The notes beneath the pieces are model-generated. The model saw only the letters and a list, made by a program, of their open reading frames with translations. It did no database searches and had not been told where the DNA came from. A program made the translations under genes and the position numbers. Shown here piece after piece: positions 27,286 to 35,618 of a stretch of 35,677 nt of DNA. Numbering within the stretch: position 1 is the first letter of the stretch; each line of letters begins with the position of its first letter. Source of the DNA: Candidatus Firestoneibacteriota bacterium (GTDB lineage: Bacteria > Oederibacteriota > D2-FULL-39-29 > CAIOVX01). Where the stretch lies: contig CAIWWK010000107.1 of NCBI GenBank assembly GCA_903916325.1, positions 1 through 35,677 of the forward strand, given 5' to 3'.

Positions 27286-27409
27286 ACTTCCTCCTTTTTC
27301 AGTCATTATATTCATAGCATACTATGAGAAAGGCACCATTGCGATAATCATCTATTGGAGTTTATACCTTAGAGTCGGGGAAAACAACGATACCGGGAAA
27401 AGACCGCAA

Positions 27410-27438
27410 TTGACTTATTTTTCTTTATAGAATATAAT
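27410..27438 (+). promoter_or_regulatory. Sigma-70-type promoter
   Basis: TTGACT-N17-TATAAT about 60 nt upstream of the plus-strand ORF at 27499. Confidence 0.8.
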
Positions 27439-27498
27439 CATTTACATGAGAAACTTTTATTCGGTCAGCAGGCGAAATGTCCTGCGCGGGAGACTTCA

Positions 27499-27990
27499 AT
27501 GATAAAGAAAGTATTCCTCTCTCTGCTCTTCCTGTTTATCTTCGTGTTTGTCCTTTCAGCGGAAGTCGTGCTTCTTGAAAAAGAAGAAGCCCAGAACAGC
27601 AACCTCTTCCGCGGGAAAATAGGGGTCGGATTTAACTGGACCGGAGCCCAGGCCAGAATGGATATCGGCAGCAACTTCCTTGCTGAAATCCGCGGGCAGT
27701 ATTCGGCAAACAATCTTTTGCTCGCGCTCCGCGGCTATTATGTGCTCCCGAAATTGACCGGACAGCCGCCCGTACAGCCGTATTTTGGCGTTGAATTCGG
27801 AATACCTTTCTCAACCGTTCTGACCTCCGGGTTTGAAGCCGGCGCGTTCTTCGGCGGAGAGGTCTTTGTCACAAAGAATATTGGCGTTGGGCTGGATCTT
27901 GGCCCATATTTCATCTCTATCTCAAGCGATCTTGGCAGTGTCAGCGACATAGGCTTGATAATTAATCTCGGTGTAACTTATTACTTCTAA
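27499..27990 (+). CDS. Hypothetical secreted / outer-membrane-like small protein
   Basis: Signal peptide and short beta-barrel-like pattern ending 'LGVTYYF'; GGAG upstream of ATG. Confidence 0.65.
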   Translation: MIKKVFLSLLFLFIFVFVLSAEVVLLEKEEAQNSNLFRGKIGVGFNWTGAQARMDIGSNFLAEIRGQYSANNLLLALRGYYVLPKLTGQPPVQPYFGVEFGIPFSTVLTSGFEAGAFFGGEVFVTKNIGVGLDLGPYFISISSDLGSVSDIGLIINLGVTYYF

Positions 27991-28006
27991 AAAGGCGGGT
28001 GGCAGA

Positions 28007-29854
28007 ATGAAAAAAGCATTATTAGTCGCGATGTTTTTTGTCTTTCTTCTGGCTCTTATAATTTCAACCGGAGAGAAAGCGTATTCATTTTTTATTGGTT
28101 TTGGTTCCGGCGGAGCCGTAAGTAATACAATCAAAGACGGTCAGTCAAAAGGACTTATACCGATTGATGCCCCTCCTCCGGGAAATCTCGTTGCTTCACT
28201 TGCAGGCTGGACCGAGATAGACCTCTCCTGGCAGAACAACACTCCTGGGCAGACGAGCGTTCTCATCCAACGGCAACTCATGGGCGGCAGTTACACTACT
28301 ATAGCAACCGCCGCGCCGTCGGCAACCGCATACGCCGATAGTTCTGTCACGGCGAACAACACGTACATATACAGGCTTCGCGCAACAACTGCGGCAGGCC
28401 TTACAAGAGTCTCAAACGAAGACACAAACATGACAGCGCCGCCGACGGCTCCTGCAAGCCTTACCGGAGTACCTGCAGGCGCCAGTTCAATAGCGCTTAA
28501 CTGGACTGTAAATTCTGTAAATGAATCGGGGTTCTACATTGAAATGGCAGTAGGCACCGGCACATACGGCAGCACGGTTACTGTCGCAAGAAAAGCCGCC
28601 AATTACACCTGGACGGGGCTTCTGCAAAACTCACCTTACTCATTCCGCATAAGGTCTTTTAACGTGCTGGGGACTTCGTCCTATTCAAATACAACCACGG
28701 TAACCACTTCCCTTTACACCTGGAACATTGTCACGGTAGGAAGCAGCACGACAGCCTTCTACAAAATGGCCTTCGGGAACGGCAGGAATGACGGAACCAA
28801 CAGAATCTACTGCGGGTCGAACGCGCCCGTATATTCCGTGAAGGAATTTACGTATAGCGGCGGCTGGACCTCGACAGACGCCACTCCCGCGTCAATAAAC
28901 GCCACCCAAATAACAACCTGGAGTTCTGTAGTACGGACTATAGCCATTGGAAACACCAAGAATGACGGAAACAGCAAGCTGGTATACAGCTTAGGCGCAA
29001 GCTCTACACCGGGTATTTCCGCGGCATCAGCAGCAGAAGTGAACTATAATGCTTCAACACAGAAATTCATTTGGAACACAACGCAGCAGCTGGTTTCCCC
29101 TTCTCACGGAGGCCTTGGTGCCGGGAACAACGATGTTATAGTCGCAAGCCCTGATGCCACTGACGCTGTCAGCCCGACAATAATAAACAAGGTCTATTCA
29201 GTTGATGATAATATGAAGGTATACCAATCGAACTATACAACCGGAGTTTATGGAGAAGTTTCCATCAGCACCACTGCAATGTCCTATAAGAACTACAGCG
29301 TAATCTGCGACAGCCTAAAGACATCGGATACCAAAAAGCGTATCTATTCAGCTGCCTACTCCGGTCAGATTTATGAGTATACCTGGACATCATCCGCTGT
29401 AGTAACGAATTTTACGGAATCAACAGTTTCTACCACAGCCGTAGTTACCTCGCCCTCTACTACATTGAAACTGCTTACTTCCGGGACAGGCAGAAATGAC
29501 GGCACAAACAGGTTGTACTATGGCGGGGGCGACGGACATGTTTATGAATTCACTTCAACATCACCGACTGCCTGGACCAATACGGACACCGGAAGCCTGA
29601 CAAACGCCATAACTGCTATAGTAGCCGGCAATGTTACACCGGATGGCAATGTCAACATTTACGCCGCAACCACAAACCGGGAGATCTATCAGTTGTCCTG
29701 GTTGAGCGGAACGTCAAGTTACTCTGCTACGCGAATCGGCCTAACCACGGCCTATGTTAACGATATGCAGATTTTCAAAGGCAGGAATGACGGAGTGTCC
29801 AGGCTCTACTTGTCAACAGAAGACGGATATTTGTTAGAATACACTCCGCAATAG
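28007..29854 (+). CDS. Secreted protein: two fibronectin type III domains plus predicted repeat beta-propeller
   Basis: Signal peptide; FN3-like 'PPPGNLVASLAGWTEIDLSWQNN' and 'APASLTGVPAGASSIALNWTVNS'; recurrent 'GRNDGxxRxY...VYEFT' units. Confidence 0.8.
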   Translation: MKKALLVAMFFVFLLALIISTGEKAYSFFIGFGSGGAVSNTIKDGQSKGLIPIDAPPPGNLVASLAGWTEIDLSWQNNTPGQTSVLIQRQLMGGSYTTIATAAPSATAYADSSVTANNTYIYRLRATTAAGLTRVSNEDTNMTAPPTAPASLTGVPAGASSIALNWTVNSVNESGFYIEMAVGTGTYGSTVTVARKAANYTWTGLLQNSPYSFRIRSFNVLGTSSYSNTTTVTTSLYTWNIVTVGSSTTAFYKMAFGNGRNDGTNRIYCGSNAPVYSVKEFTYSGGWTSTDATPASINATQITTWSSVVRTIAIGNTKNDGNSKLVYSLGASSTPGISAASAAEVNYNASTQKFIWNTTQQLVSPSHGGLGAGNNDVIVASPDATDAVSPTIINKVYSVDDNMKVYQSNYTTGVYGEVSISTTAMSYKNYSVICDSLKTSDTKKRIYSAAYSGQIYEYTWTSSAVVTNFTESTVSTTAVVTSPSTTLKLLTSGTGRNDGTNRLYYGGGDGHVYEFTSTSPTAWTNTDTGSLTNAITAIVAGNVTPDGNVNIYAATTNREIYQLSWLSGTSSYSATRIGLTTAYVNDMQIFKGRNDGVSRLYLSTEDGYLLEYTPQ

Positions 29855-29869
29855 CTTTATCACCTGAAT

Positions 29870-29899
29870 AAAAAAGGGGCCGTAAGCGGCTCCTTTTTT
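29870..29899. terminator. Bidirectional intrinsic terminator between convergent genes
   Basis: AAAAAAGGGGCCG-TAAG-CGGCTCCTTTTTT hairpin with A-tract/T-tract flanks. Confidence 0.88.
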
Positions 29900-29913
29900 A
29901 TTGACCAGGGATT

Positions 29914-30582
29914 TTATTCTTTATTCTCGAGCATGTGATGCCTGATGTCTTTCCCGGAAACCATAAAAATAACATCCTCTGCTATATTTGTCGCGTGATC
30001 CCCTATCCTTTCCAGGTTTCTTGATACCAGTATAAGGTCCATTGCGCGTGAGATGTTATTGGCGTCCTGGTTCATATATACCAGCAGTTCTTTGAAGATA
30101 TCATCTTTAAACTTATCAACTTGATCATCCGTCTGAAGGACCTTTCCGGCAAGTTCAGGGTCTTTGCCGACAAACGCGTCCAGGCAATCCTTTACCATAT
30201 TCTTTACTATTTCAGCCATTTTGGGAAGATCTATGAGCGGCTTTAGCGGCGGTTCCTTGAGAAGATCCAGCGAGTTCTCGGCGATGTTTACTGCCTGGTC
30301 GCCCATCCTTTCAAGGTCGGAGTTAATCTTCATGGCTGAAGTGATAAACCTCAAATCTCCCGCGGTCGGCTGGTAAAGGGCCAGCAGTTTTAAACAAATC
30401 TCGTCTATCTCAACCTGGATATGGTTTACATCCTCTTCGTGCTTTTTAATATCCTTCGCGAGGTCTTCTTTTCTCTCGACCAATATCTTAATGGAGTACT
30501 GAATCATTGCCTCAACGAGGCTGCCCATATAAAGCAGTCTTTCTTTTAACTCGTTCAACTCTTCTTCAAAATGCCTTGTCAT
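29914..30582 (-). CDS. phoU: Phosphate transport system regulator PhoU (canonical motifs)
   Basis: 'NSDLERMGDQAVNIAE' and 'RNLERIGDHATNIAEDVIFM'. Confidence 0.95.
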   Translation of the reverse strand: MTRHFEEELNELKERLLYMGSLVEAMIQYSIKILVERKEDLAKDIKKHEEDVNHIQVEIDEICLKLLALYQPTAGDLRFITSAMKINSDLERMGDQAVNIAENSLDLLKEPPLKPLIDLPKMAEIVKNMVKDCLDAFVGKDPELAGKVLQTDDQVDKFKDDIFKELLVYMNQDANNISRAMDLILVSRNLERIGDHATNIAEDVIFMVSGKDIRHHMLENKE

Positions 30583-30594
30583 TTATCCTCCGCC

Positions 30595-31359
30595 TCAGCC
30601 GAAACGGCCGGTAATATAGTCCTCGGTCTCCTTCTTTCCAGGAGAAGTAAAAATTGCCGAGGTCTTTCCAAACTCAATAAGCTCCCCAAGCAGCATAAAT
30701 CCGGTATCGTCGGAAACGCGCGCCGCCTGCTGCATATTGTGAGTGACTATTATTATAGTGTATTTTTTCTTTAGTTCAACCATTAATTCTTCTATCTTCA
30801 TAGTCGCCATCGGGTCCAGCGTGGAGCAGGGTTCGTCTAGAAGTATGACATCAGGTTTTACCGCGACCAGACGAGCGACGCAGAGCCGCTGTTTTTGTTC
30901 GAGCGAAAGGTTAAGCGCGGATTCGTCCAATCTGTTTTTCAGCTCATTCCATAGAAGAACGGAGCGCAAGCTCTCTTCAACAATGCTGTCAAGCTCGTTG
31001 CCTACCGCCTGGTTGTGTACCCTGAGTCCAAATGCAACGTTTTCGTAGACGGAAAGCGGAAAAGGATTCGGCCTTTGAAAGACCATTCCTACTTTTCTGC
31101 GCAAAAGATCGATGTCGCACGAGTGATGGTAAATGTCGGTACCTTCAAAATACGCCTTTCCTTTAACCGTGACGCCTTCTATCGTGTCGTTTATCCTGTT
31201 GAAGACCCGAAGCAGAGTTGATTTTCCGCAGCCGGACGGGCCTATTATGGAGGTTATTCTGTTGCCGGTGAATTCTATGTTTACATTTTTCAGCGCGTGG
31301 AAATCTCCGTAATATAGGTTTAGGTCTGTTGTTTTGATAACGGGTTTAGTCGTGTTCAT
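30595..31359 (-). CDS. pstB: Phosphate ABC transporter ATPase PstB paralog 1 (degenerate C-loop LSLEQ)
   Basis: Walker A 'GPSGCGKST', Q-loop 'MVFQRPNPFP', C-loop 'LSLEQKQR', Walker B 'ILLDEP', H-loop 'VTHNM'. Confidence 0.93.
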   Translation of the reverse strand: MNTTKPVIKTTDLNLYYGDFHALKNVNIEFTGNRITSIIGPSGCGKSTLLRVFNRINDTIEGVTVKGKAYFEGTDIYHHSCDIDLLRRKVGMVFQRPNPFPLSVYENVAFGLRVHNQAVGNELDSIVEESLRSVLLWNELKNRLDESALNLSLEQKQRLCVARLVAVKPDVILLDEPCSTLDPMATMKIEELMVELKKKYTIIIVTHNMQQAARVSDDTGFMLLGELIEFGKTSAIFTSPGKKETEDYITGRFG

Positions 31360-31371
31360 GAAAGAGCTTCC

Positions 31372-32121
31372 TCATCCGAACCGCCCGGTCACATAATCTT
31401 CCGTGCGTTTGTCTTTCGGAGAAACAAAAATGTTCTGCGTAATATCAAGTTCAACTAGTTCGCCCATAAGGAAGAAAGCGGTTCTGTCGCTGACCCTTGA
31501 GGCCTGTTTGACATTGTTAGTAACAAGCACTATCGTGTACTTCTTCTTGAGCTCCAGCATAGTCTCTTCTACCTTTGCGGTAGAGATAGGGTCCAAGCCG
31601 GAACAGGGCTCGTCAAAAAGGATTATCTCCGGCTCTACGGCAAGGGTCCTGGCCATACAGAGTCTCTGCTGCTGTCCTCCAGAAAGCTTTAGCGCGGAGG
31701 CGTCAAGCCTGTCTTTGACCTCGTCCCAGAGTGAAGCTGATCTAAGGGATTTTTCGACTGTCTCGTCGAGCTTTTTCTTGTCCCTTTTTCCGTGTCTTTT
31801 CGGCCCGTATGCCACATTGTCATAAACGGACATTGGCAGTGAAAGCGGTAGAGCAAATACCATACCGCATCTTTTCCTCAAAGTTTCCGGGTCTATTGAG
31901 TTTATATCTTGCGAATCTATTTTTATGGAACCTTCCATCCTGAATCCATCATTTAGGTCATTAAGCCTGTTGACGCAGCGCAGGAATGTGGTCTTTCCGC
32001 TGTTAGCCGGCCCGATTATACCGAGTATTTCGTTTTCTCGTACTTCAAAAGAGAGATTCTTTACGCTGTGCGCATCTCCAAACCAGCAGTTAAGATTCTG
32101 TATTTGTATTTTGTCTACCAT
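31372..32121 (-). CDS. pstB: Phosphate ABC transporter ATPase PstB paralog 2 (degenerate Q-loop and H-loop)
   Basis: Walker A 'GPANSGKTT', Q-loop position 'MVFALPLSLP', C-loop 'LSGGQQQR', Walker B 'ILFDEP', H-loop position 'VTNNV'. Confidence 0.93.
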   Translation of the reverse strand: MVDKIQIQNLNCWFGDAHSVKNLSFEVRENEILGIIGPANSGKTTFLRCVNRLNDLNDGFRMEGSIKIDSQDINSIDPETLRKRCGMVFALPLSLPMSVYDNVAYGPKRHGKRDKKKLDETVEKSLRSASLWDEVKDRLDASALKLSGGQQQRLCMARTLAVEPEIILFDEPCSGLDPISTAKVEETMLELKKKYTIVLVTNNVKQASRVSDRTAFFLMGELVELDITQNIFVSPKDKRTEDYVTGRFG

Positions 32122-32969
32122 CTCTTCCTCTTCCTAAAATAAAACCTGGTAACGATTGCAGTCAGGCTCATGGTAAGTACCATAACGAGCAAGACAAGCG
32201 CAGTGCCGTAGGTGATATTCTTCGGCATGTTAGGTATCTGCGTCGAGATAATGTACAGGTGGTAAGGCAGCGCCATAACTTGATCGAAGACAGAGTGCGG
32301 CAGCCGCGGTACATAGAAAGCGGCCGCGGTAAAGAGTATAGGGGCAGTCTCTCCCGAGATTCTGGCAATGCTTAGAATAGCGCCGGTCATAATACCCGGA
32401 AGCGCGTTTGGCAGCACTACATGAGCTATTGTCTGCCATCTTGAGACTCCCAGGGAAAGGCTGGCCTCTCTGAATGAATATGGCACGCTGTTTAATGCCT
32501 GGCGCGAAGTTGTAATTATAACCGGCAACTCCATTATTGAGAGCGTCAGCGCTCCGGCAATTATTGAAACACCGAATTTAAGGAGCATTACGAAAAGCCC
32601 GAGTCCAAACAGGCCGTATACAACGGACGGTACGCCGGCAAGATTAACTATGGAAAGCTTGATTATTCTGGTCAGAAGATTATCTTTCGCGTATTCGTTA
32701 AGGTAGATGGCCGCAAGGACTCCGATTGGAAGCGTGATGCAAATAGCGCAGGTAACTATCGACAGCGTACCGACTATAGCAGGCAATATTCCTCCGCCGC
32801 GCATACCGTCTTTAGGCATACCGGTGAGAAATTCCCAGGTAATAGCCGAATAGCCTTCTTTTACAATTACGCCTATTATCATCAATACAGGTACAATTAT
32901 GAGTATTGTTACTATCAAGAGAAGCGCAAATGCAATATTTTGTGATTTTTTTGGGTCGAGCCTTATCAT
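32115..32969 (-). CDS. pstA: Phosphate ABC transporter permease PstA
   Basis: 'GILPAIVGTLSIVTCAICITLPIGVLAAIYLNEYA', 'FREASLSLGVSRWQTIAHVVLPNALPGIMTG'. Confidence 0.95.
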   Translation of the reverse strand: MIRLDPKKSQNIAFALLLIVTILIIVPVLMIIGVIVKEGYSAITWEFLTGMPKDGMRGGGILPAIVGTLSIVTCAICITLPIGVLAAIYLNEYAKDNLLTRIIKLSIVNLAGVPSVVYGLFGLGLFVMLLKFGVSIIAGALTLSIMELPVIITTSRQALNSVPYSFREASLSLGVSRWQTIAHVVLPNALPGIMTGAILSIARISGETAPILFTAAAFYVPRLPHSVFDQVMALPYHLYIISTQIPNMPKNITYGTALVLLVMVLTMSLTAIVTRFYFRKRKRW

Positions 32970-33832
32970 TTCTTCACCTTCCGTAAATAGGTGTCGGCTA
33001 TAAAGTTAATAGTGAAAGTTATAATAAAGAGAACCAGGCCTATGGCGAAGAGCGCGTGGTAGTGGGAAGATTCTTTTACGGTCTCTCCCATCTCAGCAGC
33101 TATGGTCGCGGTCATAGTTCTTACGGGGTCAAAGAGAGACTGTGGAATCGCGGCAGCATTTCCCGTTATCATCATTACCGCCATGGTTTCGCCAATGACA
33201 CGTCCTATACCTAGCATAACAGCCGCTATGATTCCAGGCAGCGCGGCGGGGATAACAATCCTGTACATGGTTTGCCATTTGGTCGCACCCAAGGCAAGAG
33301 CTCCTTCTTTGTAGGCCCAAGGAACGGCCCGTATTGCGTCCTCTGATATTGAAACAATGGTAGGCATCGCCATAAAGGCAAGCATGAGCGCCCCGGAAAA
33401 TGCTGAGAGTCCGGTTGACAGGTTGAAAGTTGTCCTGATTAGCGGAACTATTGTCACCATGCCTATAAAACCGATAACAACACTTGGTATTGCAGCAAGC
33501 AATTCAACGCCGGATTTTAATATGTCCTTTATTCCTGCAGGAGCTACTTCTGCGATATAGAGAGCTGCCATCACACCAAGCGGCACGGCAACAACGGTAG
33601 CGCCGAGCGTGACAACAAGCGAGCCGGCTACAAGCGCGAGTATGCCGAACTGCGCGGGATTGGAGGTAGGATACCAGAACTTGCCGCTTAGGAAATTCAA
33701 AACGTTGTATTCTTTAAAAAAACTGCCGCCTTCAATCAGCAAAAAAATAAATATAAGAGCGACAAAAACTATTGCGAGCAGGCCGCAGGCCAGGATGATC
33801 TTTTCTATGAACTTATCAAAACTCTTACGCAT
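32966..33832 (-). CDS. pstC: Phosphate ABC transporter permease PstC
   Basis: 'GILALVAGSLVVTLGATVVAVPLGVMAALYIAE', 'YKEGALALGATKWQTMYRIVIPAALPGIIAAVMLGIGRVIGETMAV'. Confidence 0.95.
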   Translation of the reverse strand: MRKSFDKFIEKIILACGLLAIVFVALIFIFLLIEGGSFFKEYNVLNFLSGKFWYPTSNPAQFGILALVAGSLVVTLGATVVAVPLGVMAALYIAEVAPAGIKDILKSGVELLAAIPSVVIGFIGMVTIVPLIRTTFNLSTGLSAFSGALMLAFMAMPTIVSISEDAIRAVPWAYKEGALALGATKWQTMYRIVIPAALPGIIAAVMLGIGRVIGETMAVMMITGNAAAIPQSLFDPVRTMTATIAAEMGETVKESSHYHALFAIGLVLFIITFTINFIADTYLRKVKK

Positions 33833-34764
33833 TATTTGTCCGCCTTTCTTATTGGAACAAAATCTGTCTTCCTTACAATAATCTGCCCATTTGCTGATAG
33901 CGCGTAATCGATGAAACTTCTTGCGATCCCTGACGGCTCTCCGTTTGTGTAAAGAAAAAGCGGTCTTGAGATAGGGTAGGAATCATTGATTACGTTTTCA
34001 ATGACAGGCGCCACAAAAGGTGTTGCCGCATTTTTTGCTATGGCAACAGCCTTAAGGCGCGGATTTATATAGCCCATGCCCACGTAGCCCACAGCATGAG
34101 GGTTCTGCTCGAGTTCGTTGACAATTGTCTGCGAAGAAGGCATGAGCAGCGCTCTAGTCGAGAATTCCTCTTTCCCCTTTTTATTTCCTCTCCTTAGGAC
34201 ATGTTCTTTAAAGAACATATGCGTACCGGAGTTGCTTTCCCTGGAGAGGATTACTATTTTAAGGTCATTGCCGGCAAAATCCTTCCAGTTTGTTTTATTT
34301 CCCATAAAAATATCCCGGACTTGATCCAGCGTAAGTTGTGAGACCGGATTTTCAGGATGAACAATCACTACGAGCCCGTCAAGGCCTATCTTGAACTCTT
34401 TGAGCACTTTCTTCTTTTCTGTTGCTATTTTAATCTCTTTCTCTTCTGCGAGCCTTGAAGACATTGCAATATCACAAGTTGAATTCAAGAGTGCCGCGAA
34501 TCCTGTTCCGGAACCTCCCCCCGTAATACCTATATTCACGCTGGAGTTAGCTTTTGAATACTCTTCTGCCCAGGCTTGGACAAGGTTTACGATTGTATCT
34601 GAACCTTTTATCTGCAGAGATTGTGATTTAGAGGATTCTTTTTCGTTGCTTCTGGAGCAACCTGCGGGGATAATAAGCAAACAAAAGAGCAGAATTATTA
34701 TTAAGAAAATACTAGTTTTAGGATCGGTTTCGTGTGAATTGCTCTGAAAAGTATTGTAAATCAT
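33832..34764 (-). CDS. pstS: Phosphate-binding lipoprotein PstS
   Basis: Lipobox 'LIIPAGC'; 'IKGSDTIVNLVQAWAEEY', 'GGGSGTGFAALL', 'ILSRESNSGTHMFFKE'. Confidence 0.93.
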   Translation of the reverse strand: MIYNTFQSNSHETDPKTSIFLIIILLFCLLIIPAGCSRSNEKESSKSQSLQIKGSDTIVNLVQAWAEEYSKANSSVNIGITGGGSGTGFAALLNSTCDIAMSSRLAEEKEIKIATEKKKVLKEFKIGLDGLVVIVHPENPVSQLTLDQVRDIFMGNKTNWKDFAGNDLKIVILSRESNSGTHMFFKEHVLRRGNKKGKEEFSTRALLMPSSQTIVNELEQNPHAVGYVGMGYINPRLKAVAIAKNAATPFVAPVIENVINDSYPISRPLFLYTNGEPSGIARSFIDYALSANGQIIVRKTDFVPIRKADK

Positions 34765-34770
34765 AGGAAA

Positions 34771-34776
34771 ACTATA
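34771..34776 (-). promoter_or_regulatory. Putative pstS -10 element
   Basis: Minus strand TATAGT located 10 bp downstream of the Pho-box-like repeats. Confidence 0.6.
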
Positions 34777-34786
34777 CAGGGCAATT

Positions 34787-34825
34787 GTTAAGATTGTGTT
34801 AAGATATGGTTAAGGTTGTATTAGC
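34787..34825 (-). promoter_or_regulatory. Pho-box-like 11-bp direct repeats upstream of pstS
   Basis: Three exact CTTAAC hexamers (plus strand GTTAAG at 34787, 34798, 34809) with exact 11-bp period and a fourth degenerate copy at 34820. Confidence 0.75.
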
Positions 34826-34895
34826 ATATCTGGTAAGTCGAATCAGTTATTACGCGGTATGCTCCCTGTCTCGACCGGCTGTTTCCGAAAGGGTA

Positions 34896-35582
34896 TCAAT
34901 TATTAAAGGAAAAGACAACAGGAGAAGATTCGGGGTTTGGGGAAACCGTTTTACTGATATTTAACATAAACAGTACGTCCTCGGCGACATTCACGGCATT
35001 CCAGGCGGCCATTTCGAGGTAACAAGCAATAAGCAGAAGTTCTGCTGACTGAGCAACACTCTTCTTTTCTGTTTCCATTATTGCGAGCAGTTGCTTGAGT
35101 ATCTTTTCTTTCAATATTGCGGCTCGTGTTCCTCCGGCAAGCACCGAAAACGCCAGATTTTCATCTTTTTTAACGAAAGCGTCAAGGCACTCACGCAGCA
35201 TTGTTTTAGCGGTATATGCCAGTTCAGGGATATCAGCAATGTGGAATGGCGCGCCTGAGGAAAGAATCTTAATAGAAGAAATCGATAAGTTGTGAGTCTG
35301 GCGGGCTGTTTTTTCAAGCTCTCCGGCTATTTTCATGGCAGACGTCAGGAACCTGAGGCCGTTTGCCGCGGGCTGGTGCGTGGCAATAAGCGAGATGCAT
35401 TTCTCATCAAGTTCTTTGCGGACTTTTTCGGCTTCCGCTCTTTGAGACTCAACCGCACTAACAAGAACTTCTCTTCTTTCTACAAGGGCCTTGACCGAAC
35501 TGATTATCATTGTTTCTATGATGCTGCCGAGGTAAAGAAGTCTGTCCTTAACGCCAAGAAAATCTTCGAAGTTGCGTATCAA
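34896..35582 (-). CDS. Divergent PhoU-like protein
   Basis: Aligns along its length with the PhoU at 29914-30582 ('KDRLLYLGSIIETMIISSVKALVERRE', 'THQPAANGLRFLTSAMKIAGELE', 'VNVAEDVLFML') but lacks the acidic metal-site residues; TTG start. Confidence 0.85.
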   Translation of the reverse strand: MIRNFEDFLGVKDRLLYLGSIIETMIISSVKALVERREVLVSAVESQRAEAEKVRKELDEKCISLIATHQPAANGLRFLTSAMKIAGELEKTARQTHNLSISSIKILSSGAPFHIADIPELAYTAKTMLRECLDAFVKKDENLAFSVLAGGTRAAILKEKILKQLLAIMETEKKSVAQSAELLLIACYLEMAAWNAVNVAEDVLFMLNISKTVSPNPESSPVVFSFNN

Positions 35583-35618
35583 GAATCCCCCGCGTAAGCT
35601 GATAAAATGTTTTTCAAA

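Noticed and set aside
27313-27326. Palindrome CATAG-CATA-CTATG upstream of the MttB-like gene as an operator
   Set aside because: Only one short copy in AT-rich DNA; insufficient support without comparative data.
27465-27713. Minus-strand ORFs overlapping the plus-strand genes at 27499-29854, and the many plus-strand ORFs of 60-240 aa over minus-strand genes
   Set aside because: They are shadow ORFs antisense to confidently assigned coding regions, with no recognisable motifs or consistent translation signals.
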